A stretch of 64,000 nt of DNA from Vibrio mytili (lineage in GTDB: Bacteria > Pseudomonadota > Gammaproteobacteria > Enterobacterales > Vibrionaceae): positions 43,586 to 107,585 of the forward strand of contig NZ_JXOK01000041.1 of NCBI RefSeq assembly GCF_000830505.1, written 5' to 3'. A model generated the notes under the pieces. It was not told the origin of the DNA, did no database searches, and worked only from the letters and a program-made list of their open reading frames with translations. The stretch's first letter is position 1; each line of letters starts with the position of its first letter. Positions 1 through 9,784 of the stretch are shown piece by piece. The translations under genes were made by a program, and so were the position numbers.

Positions 1-344
1 TTGAAATGATTTCGGTAACGGGCAAAAAGATTTCAGAATTATTGGACGAAATCTACAGTAAGTATGGTTACGCCTATATGGCAGAAGGCGACTGCAAATT
101 TAAACCAGCGCAAAAAGAACAGTTGTTCAACAAGCTATACGTTGAGAAACAGCTGCCCGAATTTGAATTTGATATCGAAAAAGTCAGTTACGAAGACGGA
201 GCGAAAGTCTACTTCCAAAATGGCGGCTGGGTCATCGCTCGTTTCTCTGGCACTGAGCCACTTTTACGAATTTTTGCCGAGATGAAAGACAAAGACACTG
301 CAGAACGTGTTCTTCAGCAGTTTAAAGACTTTTTGTCTTTATAA
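1..344 (+). CDS. Phosphoglucomutase/phosphomannomutase family protein, C-terminal part
   Basis: Only the last ~114 codons are in the window; the frame is open to the left edge, so the ATG at base 6 is internal and not the start. The fragment carries the C-terminal domain of the alpha-D-phosphohexomutase family, with the phosphate-binding signature ARFSGTEPLLRIFAE encoded around bases 236-280. Enzymes of this family interconvert hexose 1- and 6-phosphates through a phosphoserine that lies upstream of the window. Substrate preference (glucose or mannose) cannot be decided from this part. A hairpin terminator follows at 399-426. Confidence 0.85.
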   Translation, partial: EMISVTGKKISELLDEIYSKYGYAYMAEGDCKFKPAQKEQLFNKLYVEKQLPEFEFDIEKVSYEDGAKVYFQNGGWVIARFSGTEPLLRIFAEMKDKDTAERVLQQFKDFLSL

Positions 345-398
345 CTGTCCAGAGACTTAAGCGTGTTGCTTAAGTTGTATTAAAGAAGGGGAACACTT

Positions 399-426
399 GC
401 CCGGTATCACAGCCGGGCCTTTTTTG
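399..426 (+). terminator. Rho-independent terminator after the phosphohexomutase gene
   Basis: GCCCGG and CCGGGC form a six-pair stem around an 8-base loop (399-418), followed on the + strand by a run of T (420-425). On the minus strand there is no T run after the stem, so it should serve mainly the + strand gene, although fbpC converges on it. Confidence 0.8.
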
Positions 427-439
427 TCGAGCAATCAAC

Positions 440-1469
440 TTAGGTAAAAGCGAGCACACCCTGCATATCAATTTGCACCACAACACGATCACCCACATTC
501 AAAGCTTCAGTCGAAGTCGCTAACAGATGGTCTCCTTCGACATCAATCACATACCTGCAATGGTCTCCCATAAAATGCTGTTCCAACACCTTCACCGCAC
601 TACTGTCATCTTGTTTAATTAATACATGTTGTGGACGTAGTAATAATGCGCATTGAGCTTGTATATCAATCACCTGTTGCGCGTTCGCTTCGACCAGGCC
701 TAGGTGAGTGTTAAACTGGGTTTCTGAGACTCTTGTGGCTTCTAGATAACTTCCTCCCCCTAAAAAATCCGCCACAAATTTACTCGAAGGTTGATAGTAA
801 AGCTCTGAAGCCGTGCCATATTGTTCAATGACCCCATTATTCATCACCGCCAATTTATCCGCAAACGCAAAGGCCTCTTCGCGACTGTGAGTAACAAAAA
901 TCGCCGTTACTCCCTGTTGCTTGAAAATTTTTCGAATTTCACGAATTAACTCGTGACGAACTTGGGTATCAATATTAGAAAATGGCTCATCCAGCAACAA
1001 AAGATCAGCTGTAAGCCAATGAACGAGCAATCGCAACACGCTGCTGTTGCCCCCCCGACAACTGATGAGGATAACGATCTGCATATTCTTGAAGGTGCAC
1101 AAGTTCGAGCATTTCTTGTACCTTAGTTCGCTTTGCTGTTGTTGATAGGTTTTCCAAACCAAAGGCAATATTTTGCGCGACGTTAAGGTGGGGAAAGAGC
1201 GCATAATCTTGGAAAATCATCCCAATATTACGCTGCTCTGGTGGCAACCAATGCTTGCTATCATCAAGGATCAACGAATTAAGGCGCATTTCGCCTGAGC
1301 TCAAAGGCAGTAGCCCTGCTATGGCTTTGAGCAAGGTTGTTTTACCGCAGCCACTTGCACCAAGTAGGCACACAATTTGTCCCTGCTCCACATCTAATGA
1401 TAAAGACTCCAGAACGGTTTGATCATCGTATTGGCAAGTCAGGTTATTAATTGATAATGCGCAGGTCAT
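440..1469 (-). CDS. fbpC: Ferric iron ABC transporter ATP-binding protein FbpC (frame interrupted)
   Basis: ATPase that powers ferric iron import through the FbpB permease. The N-terminal reading frame (start ATG at 1469) has the Walker A GASGCGKTT, the Q-loop region and the signature LSGGQQQR, then runs into a stop at about 1005. The downstream frame continues with the Walker B LLLLDEP, the H-loop VTHSREEA and a C-terminal TOBE-like domain. The break lies at 1004-1010, where the family expects LAYS-P-DLLLLDEP; two bases seem to be missing (for example CCC read as C). Restored length is about 343 residues, normal for FbpC/PotA-type ATPases. The start overlaps the fbpB stop as TGATG, showing translational coupling. 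Probably a sequencing artefact, not a true pseudogene. Confidence 0.85.
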
Positions 1470-3094
1470 CAGTGATTTTGCTCCAGTGAACGGTTGACAA
1501 CAACAAGTGGGACTAACCCAACAAGAACCAGCAGCACAGCAGGCAAAGCCGCCAATTCTAAGTGCTCATCTGACGCAAAATTATAAACATAAGTCGCCAG
1601 AGTTTCGAAATTAAACGGGCGTAAAAGTAACGCAGCATTAAGCTCTTTCATCGACTCAATAAACACCAAAAGCGCCGCAATTAATGCTCCGCGCTTAATC
1701 AATGGCATATGCACTCGCCATAGCATCGTATTTGGAGAGCACCCCATAGTGCGAGAAGCCATATCTAAGGATGGAGAAACTTTATTGAGATGACTCTCTA
1801 CACTACCAATTGCAACAGCAGAGAACCGCACCACCATAGCAAAAATAAGCGCAAACATTGACCCAGAAAAGATTAACCCAGGTCTTCCCCACTCCATCAC
1901 TTTGGCAACGTCATTAATACGATGATCCATAAACAATACGGCAACCATCACACCAATGGCTAAGACAGTGCCGGGGACTGCATACCCCATGGAAGACAAG
2001 CGCATGCACATTAAGCTGTCTCGTTTGCCATTCAGTCGATGAGTAAAATTCACGACGACAGCAACGGCAACACCAATAACGGCAGCAATTATCGACACCA
2101 CAACACTGTTGTAGGCGTACTCCCGAAATTCAGGCGTCCAGCTTTGTGCGAAATAAGTAATGGAATAACTGATCAACTGCATGAGTGGCAAAATAAACGC
2201 GATGGTCACTATCCCCCAACACCAAGCCAGTGCCGCCCATTTTTTCCATCCGTTGAGCTCATATCTAAAATCTTCATGGCTGTTAAACTGACTCTGAAAC
2301 AGTTTCTGCTTACGACGACTGTACCGTTCCGCACTCAACAAAAGCACCACAAACACGAGCATGATTGCAGAGATTTTAGCCGCTGCATTTAAATTAGAGT
2401 AACCTAGCCACGTATCATATACCGCTGTCGTTAGCGTATTTACCGCAAAGTAACTGACCGTACCAAAGTCACCAATGGTTTCCATTGCCACCAAAGACAA
2501 ACTAACCGCAATTGAAGGACGCGCCAAAGGCAGAGAAATGCGTAAAAAACTCTTCCAAGGGGAGCACTTCAACAGTCGAGCACTTTGCAGTAATGAGACA
2601 TTTTGTTCCATGAATGCGGCACGACAAAGCAGATATACATACGGGTATAAAACTAAGGACAACACCCACGTAGCACCGAACACAGTGCGAATATCGGGAA
2701 ACCAGTACTCTCCCGGCCCCCAGCCGGTGAAATCACGCAATAACACCTGAATCGGACCAGCGAAATCAAACCAGTCGGTAAAAATATAACCAATGATGTA
2801 GCCTGGCATCGCCAAAGGCAGCACCAACGCCCACTGTAACCATTTTTCAGAGGGAAGCTTGCACATTGCCATTAACCAAGCACTAGGAATACCCAGTATG
2901 AGAGAGAGCACCATCACTCCGACAGTCAGTGTGATGGTGTTATAGATATAGGTCGGCATAACTGTTGACATCAAATGAGCAAACAGGTCATCCGTCTCAC
3001 CAATTGCGGTGTAGAAGATCGCTAAGATCGGCAAAACCAGCAATAGGGTTAATACTCCACTGCTGGCTTTCCATGAAGAATGTTTATCTTTCAT
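1469..3094 (-). CDS. fbpB: Ferric iron ABC transporter permease FbpB
   Basis: Inner-membrane permease of 541 residues made of two fused halves, each with about six membrane segments and an EAA-type cytoplasmic loop (for example around CSPWKSFLRISLPLARPSI in the first half and CSPNTMLWRVHMPLIKRGAL in the second). This double-length architecture is typical of FbpB/SfuB/HitB iron permeases. It lies between fbpA and fbpC and overlaps the fbpC start by one base. Known family members pass ferric iron delivered by FbpA. About 208 bases separate it from fbpA, so a second promoter or read-through from fbpA is possible; no clear terminator was seen in that gap. Confidence 0.92.
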   Translation of the reverse strand: MKDKHSSWKASSGVLTLLLVLPILAIFYTAIGETDDLFAHLMSTVMPTYIYNTITLTVGVMVLSLILGIPSAWLMAMCKLPSEKWLQWALVLPLAMPGYIIGYIFTDWFDFAGPIQVLLRDFTGWGPGEYWFPDIRTVFGATWVLSLVLYPYVYLLCRAAFMEQNVSLLQSARLLKCSPWKSFLRISLPLARPSIAVSLSLVAMETIGDFGTVSYFAVNTLTTAVYDTWLGYSNLNAAAKISAIMLVFVVLLLSAERYSRRKQKLFQSQFNSHEDFRYELNGWKKWAALAWCWGIVTIAFILPLMQLISYSITYFAQSWTPEFREYAYNSVVVSIIAAVIGVAVAVVVNFTHRLNGKRDSLMCMRLSSMGYAVPGTVLAIGVMVAVLFMDHRINDVAKVMEWGRPGLIFSGSMFALIFAMVVRFSAVAIGSVESHLNKVSPSLDMASRTMGCSPNTMLWRVHMPLIKRGALIAALLVFIESMKELNAALLLRPFNFETLATYVYNFASDEHLELAALPAVLLVLVGLVPLVVVNRSLEQNH

Positions 3095-3302
3095 TGCCTA
3101 ATTACTGCAAGGCTGTACAAAATATAAATGCTGCTGCAAATACATCTCATATCCTTTAATTAAATGGGGCAACCGTTATACCCCATATACCCAAATAACT
3201 TCAAGATGAAGGGTTCAGAGCGTTACCATTCGCGCAAGTTCAAGAAAAAATACGCACCTACTAAGCACATTGTCCCTTATCTAGACAGCTCGGATATCGA
3301 CA

Positions 3303-4316
3303 TTAAAGGTCAAATTTGACTTCATCGAGCAGTTTAATTGCTGCTTCATGATGAGCAGCGATCTCATCGAGTGAGATAGTGTCCGCTTTAAAGTCACCCC
3401 ATGAATCAACTAGTTCAGAGCGTGGTACGCCTTCTTTAACCGGGTATTCAAAGTTAACTTCTGCATACATTTTCTGCGCTTTATCACCGGTTAAAAACTC
3501 CATGAGTTTTAATGCGTTCTCTTTGTTCGGTGAGTATTTCGCCATTGCCATACCGGAAATGTTTACGTGAGTACCTGTCGTCTCTTGATTAGGAAAGTTG
3601 ATATAAACCGCATCAGCCCAAGCTTTTTGCTCTTTATCATTAACCATTTTCCCTAGGTAATAGCTATTACCTAATGAAACATCACAAAGACCTTCTTTGA
3701 TCGCTTTCACTTGTGCACGATCGTTGCCTTGAGGTTTACGAGCCAAGTTTGCTTTCACTCCCTCTAACCACTGCTTAGTCTCAACTTCACCATGATGCGC
3801 AATCATAGAAGAAACAAGCGAGACATTGTATGGGTGCTTGCCGCTACGCGTACAAATTTTACCTTTAAACTCAGGCTTCGCTAAATCCGCATAGTTGAAG
3901 TCTGCACCAAGTTTACCCACACGATCTCGGGAAGAATAAACGCTACGAGTACGCAAAGTTAGAGCAAACCATTCGTTCTCTTTGTCTTGATATTGAGCTG
4001 GTACATTTGCTTCAATGATGTCACTGTCAACTTTCTGCACTAGACCTTTATCAGTGAGTTCGGCTAGACGACTAATATCGGTAGTCAGCACGACGTCTGC
4101 TGGGCTGTACTCACCTTCTTGAACGAGCTTTTCTGCCAGTCCTTGTTTGGCAAACTTGACGTTTACTTTAATACCCGTGTCTTTAGTGAATTCATTAAAC
4201 ATCGGCTCAACTAAAAAAGGCTGGCGGTATGAGTAGACATTCACCTCTTCAGCGGCTGAAATCGTTGGTGCAAATATAGCGCTAGTCAATACTGAAAGAG
4301 CTAACAGTTTTTTCAT
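3303..4316 (-). CDS. fbpA: Ferric iron ABC transporter periplasmic binding protein FbpA
   Basis: A 337-residue periplasmic solute-binding protein that delivers ferric iron to FbpBC. It opens with a Sec signal peptide (MKKLLALSVL..., cleavage likely after the ISA-A region near residue 22). The mature protein starts EEVNVYSYRQ, typical of the FbpA/FutA/AfuA cluster. The tyrosine pair in LGNSYYLGKM near residue 218 matches the iron-coordinating tyrosines of the family. It is first in the fbpABC operon and is preceded by a strong promoter with a Fur-box-like site, so it should be induced by iron limitation. Confidence 0.93.
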   Translation of the reverse strand: MKKLLALSVLTSAIFAPTISAAEEVNVYSYRQPFLVEPMFNEFTKDTGIKVNVKFAKQGLAEKLVQEGEYSPADVVLTTDISRLAELTDKGLVQKVDSDIIEANVPAQYQDKENEWFALTLRTRSVYSSRDRVGKLGADFNYADLAKPEFKGKICTRSGKHPYNVSLVSSMIAHHGEVETKQWLEGVKANLARKPQGNDRAQVKAIKEGLCDVSLGNSYYLGKMVNDKEQKAWADAVYINFPNQETTGTHVNISGMAMAKYSPNKENALKLMEFLTGDKAQKMYAEVNFEYPVKEGVPRSELVDSWGDFKADTISLDEIAAHHEAAIKLLDEVKFDL

Positions 4317-4334
4317 TGTTTAATCCTTTACGAT

Positions 4335-4353
4335 GCTAATGATAACGTTTATC
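4335..4353 (-). promoter_or_regulatory. Fur box upstream of fbpA
   Basis: The 19 bases match the classical Fur consensus GATAATGATAATCATTATC at 15 positions by my count. The site lies just downstream of the predicted fbpA transcription start, where bound Fur-Fe would block transcription. The match is seen in sequence; Fur control is inferred from the gene's function. Confidence 0.75.
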
Positions 4354-4362
4354 AGTTGCGTT

Positions 4363-4390
4363 ATTATAATCATGTCCAATAGTAAAACAA
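4363..4390 (-). promoter_or_regulatory. Sigma-70 promoter of fbpA
   Basis: On the minus strand a perfect -10 TATAAT (4363-4368) lies 16 bases from a -35 TTGTTT (4385-4390). The predicted start near 4356 abuts the Fur box at 4335-4353. Confidence 0.6.
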
Positions 4391-4403
4391 CGACACAAAT
4401 AAA

Positions 4404-4429
4404 AAAACCTGCTCATCAGAGCAGGTTTT
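4404..4429 (-). terminator. Terminator after amtB
   Basis: Perfect 11-base inverted repeat AAAACCTGCTC / GAGCAGGTTTT with a 4-base loop. The A run at 4401-4407 becomes the U tract for minus-strand transcripts from glnK-amtB. Confidence 0.85.
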
Positions 4430-4463
4430 GTGATTAAGAATGTAACGAAATACTACTTAGAGA

Positions 4464-5692
4464 TTATTTCGCAGTGACGAACTCAGGATACGCACCTACA
4501 CCACAATCGTGCATGTCCATGCCTTCCATCTCTTCTTCTTCACTAACACGGATACCCACCGTTGCTTTCAAGATTGCCCACACAACTAAGCTCGCACCAA
4601 ATACCCAAGCAAAGATAACGGCAGCACCAAGGAGCTGAGCACCAAATGTTGCATCACCATTGCTTAGTGGAACAACCATCAGACCGAAGAATCCACACAC
4701 ACCGTGCACTGAAATAGCACCCACTGGATCATCGATCTTAAGTTTATCTAGGCCAATGATGCTGAATACCACGACAACGCCCGCGACCGCACCAATTGCC
4801 ACTGCGTAAAGTGGTGATGGTGATAGAGGGTCAGCAGTGATAGCAACCAGTCCAGCCAATGCACCGTTTAGAATCATTGTTAAATCCGCCTTACCCCATG
4901 TGTCTTACAGACAAACAGTGCCGCGATTGCACCCGCAGCTGCTGCCGCATTGGTGTTGAGGAAGATTTGACCAACTGCTGTCGCATTCTCAAAGTCAGAA
5001 AGCATCAACTGAGAACCGCCGTTAAAGCCGAACCAACCAAACCACAGGATGAATGTACCTAGCGTTGCCAATGGCATGTTTGAACCTGGAATTGGGTGGA
5101 TTTCACCGTTTTTACCATATTTGCCTTTACGAGCACCAAGCAGTAGTACACCAGCTAGAGCCGCAGACGCGCCTGCCATATGCACAATACCTGAGCCAGC
5201 GAAATCACTAAAGCCAGCCTCAGCTAGGAAACCGCCACCCCACGTCCAGTAACCTTCCATTGGGTAGATGAATGCGGTCAAAATTGCTGAGAATACTAAG
5301 AAAGACCATAGTTTCATACGCTCAGCGACCGCACCAGATACCACAGACATTGCAGTTGCTACGAATACCACTTGGAAGAAGAAGTCAGACTCTAGTGAAT
5401 GATCTGCACCTTCACCTTGCGTACCAATCAAACCACCAAATGAAGGCAACCAACCGCCTTCACCGTTGCCGACGTACATAATGTTGTAACCGACGACTAG
5501 ATACGTCGTACAAGCAATGGCGTACAAACAAAAGTTCTTAGTTAAAATTTCTGTTGTATTTTTAGAGCGAACTAGGCCCGCTTCAAGCATGGCGAAGCCT
5601 GCTGCCATCCACATAACCAACGCACCGGAAATGAGGAAGAAAAAAGTGTCGAGTGCGTAACGTAGCTCCGTTACCGTTGTTGCTAATTCCAT
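4464..5692 (-). CDS. amtB: Ammonium transporter AmtB (frame interrupted)
   Basis: Inner-membrane ammonium channel of about 409 residues when restored. The first frame (start 5692) carries the N-terminal membrane segments and family motifs such as GGFLAEAGFSDFAGSGIVHMAG split across segments; it then stops at 4880 after FVCKTHGVRRI. The family continues KTTWGKADLTMILNGALAG, and exactly this resumes in another frame from about 4900. One base is missing near 4902 (AAGAC-ACATGG, probably CC read as C). The second frame ends in the cytoplasmic tail at 4464. It follows glnK by 26 bases in the standard glnK-amtB operon, where GlnK plugs AmtB when nitrogen is sufficient. Likely a sequencing error. 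Confidence 0.9.
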
Positions 5693-5718
5693 AATAATTA
5701 CTCCAATCCCTTGAATTC

Positions 5719-6120
<402 letters not shown>

Positions 6121-6165
6121 TTAAGCTTATGATTTTAAACAACTAACCATATTGGAGACCAACAT

Positions 6166-6201
6166 AAAAAAAAAGAGCGCACCATTACAGTGCACTCTTT
6201 T
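6166..6201 (-). terminator. Terminator after yacL
   Basis: AAAAGAGCGCAC and GTGCACTCTTTT pair in 11 of 12 positions around a 7-base loop. The A run at 6166-6174 supplies a U tract on the minus strand. It separates yacL from the glnK promoter. Confidence 0.8.
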
Positions 6202-6245
6202 CACAATTATAAAGCAAGCCAATATCTGTTACCCAAAACTGTGCA

Positions 6246-6614
6246 TCAAATATTCAGAAACGATTTCCATTGTTCGATAAGGGTGACAAAATCTTCTCGA
6301 CCGCAACTGGCTGTGCTTTCCGCGTTGTAAAAGTCAAACTCGCTTTCCAATTCAATATCGTGATCGTGTGACATAGTGTTCTCTTCCACCAGCACCTCGT
6401 CTCCATGAATCATCAAGCTGATCTCTGTACCCAACAAACTATGCTCTTGAGAAGGCGAACAAAATGACTGCTCAATCAATGCTTCTACTTGGGCGATTTT
6501 CATCTGGTCTTTGCCAATTTCTTCTTGTAACCATCGCCCTACAATCTCATGTCCCATACTGCACTTAACGTAATATTCTCCCATTAAGGTATTACGGATG
6601 AATTCAAACTCCAT
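6246..6614 (-). CDS. yacL: YacL family protein (UPF0231)
   Basis: A 122-residue acidic cytoplasmic protein of the UPF0231/YacL family, recognised from its N-terminal MEFEFIRNTLMGEYYVKCSMGHE and the downstream CGREDF segment near the C-terminus. In E. coli yacL also sits directly after acnB, as here. Its biochemical role is not established. It is separated from acnB by the acnB terminator and a 160-base palindromic repeat, so it probably has its own promoter in 6615-6670. Confidence 0.85.
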   Translation of the reverse strand: MEFEFIRNTLMGEYYVKCSMGHEIVGRWLQEEIGKDQMKIAQVEALIEQSFCSPSQEHSLLGTEISLMIHGDEVLVEENTMSHDHDIELESEFDFYNAESTASCGREDFVTLIEQWKSFLNI

Positions 6615-6670
6615 CGAGATCGCCTTTCATATCGGTTATCAATTTGGTGCGGAGTATAACCAATTGATTA

Positions 6671-6830
6671 TACCAATCACAGTAAATAAGTGATCAGAAA
6701 TAGCGCAGGAAAAATGCTTGAGAACAAGGCGCAATTTTTCGATAAGTAGTTATTCTACAATCAAAAATTGTAACGAAGTTATCGAGTATTTTAACAAGCT
6801 AGAATGACCATTTATTTACTACGATTGGTA
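6671..6830. repeat. Palindromic element, copy 1 (160 bases)
   Basis: One of three related copies in the window (others at 29437-29596 and 59046-59151). The ends are imperfect inverted repeats: the left end begins TACCAATCACAGTAAATAAG and the right end, reverse-complemented, begins TACCAATCGTAGTAAATAAA. No open reading frame lies inside. It behaves like a MITE-type or folded RNA repeat placed between transcription units. Confidence 0.85.
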
Positions 6831-6857
6831 TTATAGATACCCAAATACCATAAAAAA

Positions 6858-6877
6858 AGCACCTCAATTGAGGTGCT
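6858..6877 (-). terminator. Terminator after acnB
   Basis: Perfect 20-base palindrome AGCACCTCAATTGAGGTGCT with an A run at 6852-6858 that becomes a U tract on the minus strand. Confidence 0.8.
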
Positions 6878-6919
6878 CTCTATTAGTGCAATCTATGATT
6901 CACTTTTTGGTGCGATTAC

Positions 6920-9517
6920 TTATGCTGGCTCTTGGAAAATAACCGTATCCGCTTTCTCAGTGTACTGTTCCATCTTGTGGAAGTTCAAGTAACGGTAAGT
7001 ATCCGATGCCGTCGCATTAATTTTCGCTGCATACTCTAAGTATTCTTCCTTGGTCGGAATGCGACCTAGGATTGCCCCAACCGCTGCGAGCTCCGCTGAA
7101 GATAGGTAGACATTTGCACCTGTACCAAGACGGTTCGGGAAGTTACGCGTTGAAGTCGAAATCACCGTTGCCTTATCTGCGACGCGGGCTTGGTTACCCA
7201 TACACAGTGAACACCCTGGAGTTTCAATGCGAACACCAGCACGACCATAAATACCGTAGTAACCCTCTTCAGTTAGCTGGTCACGGTCCATTTTCGTTGG
7301 TGGTGCAACCCAAAGACGGGTATCTAACGTACCACCCCATTGCTCAAGCAGTTTACCTGCCGCACGGAAGTGGCCGATGTTAGTCATACAAGACCCGATG
7401 AAAACTTCATCGATCTCAGTACCTTGAACTTCAGACAACAAGCGAGCATCATCTGGATCATTCGGTGCACATAATACAGGCTCACCGATCTCATCCATAT
7501 CAATTTCAATGACGTGTGCGTAGTCTGCATCTTTATCCGCTCGCATCAGCTCTGGATTTGCTAACCACTCTTGCATTGCAGTAATACGACGCTCGATCGT
7601 ACGGCGGTTACCGTAACCTTCCGAGATCATCCACTTCAGCATCACGATGTTAGAATTTAGGTACTCTTCGATCGACTCTTGAGATAGGTTAACGGTACAA
7701 CCTGCCGCAGAACGCTCTGCAGATGCATCAGACAACTCAAACGCTTGCTCTACGGTTAAGTGCTCTAGACCTTCAATCTCAAGGATACGACCAGAGAATT
7801 CGTTGATCTTGCCAGCTTTCTCTACTGTCAATAGGCCTTGCTTAATACCGTAGTAAGGAATGGCATGAACAAGGTCACGTAGTGTGATTCCTGGTTGCAT
7901 CTTGCCTTTAAAACGCACCAAGATAGATTCTGGCATATCGAGAGGCATTACGCCTGTCGCTGCTGCAAAAGCAACCAAACCAGAGCCAGCTGGGAACGAG
8001 ATACCAAGTGGGAATCGAGTATGCGAGTCACCACCAGTACCAACCGTATCAGGTAGTAGCATACGGTTTAGCCACGAGTGGATAATACCGTCACCCGGAC
8101 GTAGGGAAACACCACCACGGTTCATGATGAAATCAGGTAATGTATGGTGTGTATTCACATCGACTGGTTTTGGATATGCAGACGTATGACAGAAAGACTG
8201 CATGACTAAGTCGGCAGAGAAGCCAAGACAAGCAAGATCTTTAAGCTCGTCACGCGTCATTGGACCTGTCGTGTCCTGAGAGCCAACCGTCGTCATTTTA
8301 GGCTCACAGTATGTGCCTGGACGAATACCTTCTACGCCACACGCTTTACCTACCATTTTCTGTGCAAGTGAGTAACCTTTGCCAGAATCAGCAATGTCAC
8401 CTGGCTTGCGGAAAATATCGCTAGGTTCAAGCCCTAGTGATTGGCGAGCTTTGTCAGTCAGACCACGACCAATGATCAGTGGGATACGACCACCAGCACG
8501 TACCTCGTCAATAAGTACGCTGGTTTTTAGCTTAAATTCAGCCAGTGTTTCGCCTGTTTCGTGGTTGCATACTTTACCTTCAAACGGGTACACGTCGATC
8601 ACATCGCCCATATTGAGCTTAGACACGTCAACCTCAATCGGCAGAGCCCCTGCATCTTCCATCGTGTTAAAGAAGATAGGCGCAATCTTACCGCCAAGTA
8701 CGTAACCGCCAGCACGTTTGTTTGGTACGTAAGGGATATCGTCTCCCATAAACCAAAGCACAGAGTTCGTTGCTGATTTACGTGAAGAACCTGTACCAAC
8801 AACATCACCAACGTATACCAGTTGATGGCCTTTGTTTTTTAGTTCTTCAAGTTGTTTTATCGGACCAACATTACCTGGTTGATCCGGATTGATACCCTCA
8901 CGCTCATTTTTTAGCATCGCAAGTGCGTGCACTGGAATATCTGGACGAGACCATGCATCTGGTGCAGGCGACAGGTCGTCGGTATTTGTTTCGCCCGTCA
9001 CCTTGAATACGGTCAGAGTGATTTTTTCTTGCAGTTGAGGCTTAGATAGGAACCACTCCGCATCAGCCCAAGATTGTAGAACTTGCTGGGCGAATGCATT
9101 ACCAGCTTTGGCTTTCTCTTCTACGTCGTAGAAAGCATCAAACATCAGCAAGGTATGAGACAAAGCTTTTGCAGAGATTGGCGCGAGCACCTCATCATCC
9201 AACAACTCAACGAGTGGGGCGATGTTGTAACCACCTTGCATCGTGCCAAGCAATTTAGCTGCTTTTTCACGATCAACGAGTGGCGACTTCACTTCACCTT
9301 TCGCTACAGCAGTTAAAAAACCAGCTTTAACGTAAGCCGCTTCATCAACACCTGGTGGAATACGGTTTTCAAGAAGATCAAGAAGAAACTCTTCTTCACC
9401 TTGTGGGGGAGTTTTAAGCAATTCAACAAGTCCAGCGACTTGCTCAGCGTCTAGGGGTTTAGGAACAACTCCTTCGGCAGCACGCTCTTCGACGTGTTTA
9501 CGGTAGGCTTCAAGCAC
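6920..9517 (-). CDS. acnB: Bifunctional aconitate hydratase 2 / 2-methylisocitrate dehydratase
   Basis: Aconitase B of 865 residues, the same length as the E. coli enzyme. It interconverts citrate and isocitrate in the TCA cycle and acts in the methylcitrate route. Domain order is the AcnB type: N-terminal HEAT-like domain, swivel domain, then the catalytic domains. The 4Fe-4S cysteines are in [10 protein letters not shown] and in CSLCMGNQ toward the C-terminus. The start is a GTG at 9517 preceded by GAGGAAAAAGTC; the N-terminus [16 protein letters not shown] fits the family exactly. It is monocistronic, with its own terminator at 6858-6877 and a 267-base upstream region. Confidence 0.97.
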   Translation of the reverse strand: MLEAYRKHVEERAAEGVVPKPLDAEQVAGLVELLKTPPQGEEEFLLDLLENRIPPGVDEAAYVKAGFLTAVAKGEVKSPLVDREKAAKLLGTMQGGYNIAPLVELLDDEVLAPISAKALSHTLLMFDAFYDVEEKAKAGNAFAQQVLQSWADAEWFLSKPQLQEKITLTVFKVTGETNTDDLSPAPDAWSRPDIPVHALAMLKNEREGINPDQPGNVGPIKQLEELKNKGHQLVYVGDVVGTGSSRKSATNSVLWFMGDDIPYVPNKRAGGYVLGGKIAPIFFNTMEDAGALPIEVDVSKLNMGDVIDVYPFEGKVCNHETGETLAEFKLKTSVLIDEVRAGGRIPLIIGRGLTDKARQSLGLEPSDIFRKPGDIADSGKGYSLAQKMVGKACGVEGIRPGTYCEPKMTTVGSQDTTGPMTRDELKDLACLGFSADLVMQSFCHTSAYPKPVDVNTHHTLPDFIMNRGGVSLRPGDGIIHSWLNRMLLPDTVGTGGDSHTRFPLGISFPAGSGLVAFAAATGVMPLDMPESILVRFKGKMQPGITLRDLVHAIPYYGIKQGLLTVEKAGKINEFSGRILEIEGLEHLTVEQAFELSDASAERSAAGCTVNLSQESIEEYLNSNIVMLKWMISEGYGNRRTIERRITAMQEWLANPELMRADKDADYAHVIEIDMDEIGEPVLCAPNDPDDARLLSEVQGTEIDEVFIGSCMTNIGHFRAAGKLLEQWGGTLDTRLWVAPPTKMDRDQLTEEGYYGIYGRAGVRIETPGCSLCMGNQARVADKATVISTSTRNFPNRLGTGANVYLSSAELAAVGAILGRIPTKEEYLEYAAKINATASDTYRYLNFHKMEQYTEKADTVIFQEPA

Positions 9518-9784
9518 GACTTTTTCCTCTCATTGCGGTTCCTCCTTTATTATTACTATTGTTAAAGTAAAGGAGTAAACATCCTTGGAAACTTGGCTCT
9601 CCATTGCCCTTGTTTTCATTCAATAATGATTGAGAAACAGCGCCGTAGAGGCCAAACTGTGGGCAAGAGAATAGCAAATTTAACCTTCAATTAAAATCTA
9701 ATCATTTTGACCAACATAGCAACTTACGACTAAAGTCCGGCTAATTTTGCTCAAATATGCTTAACATTTGCTTTCTTTTGCTAA

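Larger units (their letters stand above)
6615..6919. other. Gene-free stretch between acnB and yacL
   Basis: 305 bases with no plausible gene. From right to left it holds the acnB terminator (6858-6877), a 160-base palindromic element (6671-6830) and a short presumed promoter region for yacL. TACCC-type and TATACC fragments around 6831-6850 resemble repeat remnants. Confidence 0.7.

Noticed and set aside
399..426. Shared terminator for fbpC
   Set aside because: No U tract on the minus strand, so it was assigned only to the + strand gene.
440..1469. fbpC, amtB, mrcB and the other broken genes as true pseudogenes
   Set aside because: Protein motifs on both sides are intact, the losses fall in short runs of the same base, and essential genes such as ffh are hit in the same way; a sequence error is more likely.
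6146..6155. NtrC site upstream of glnK
   Set aside because: Only the core ACCATATTGG is present and the flanks do not match; too weak to list as a feature.
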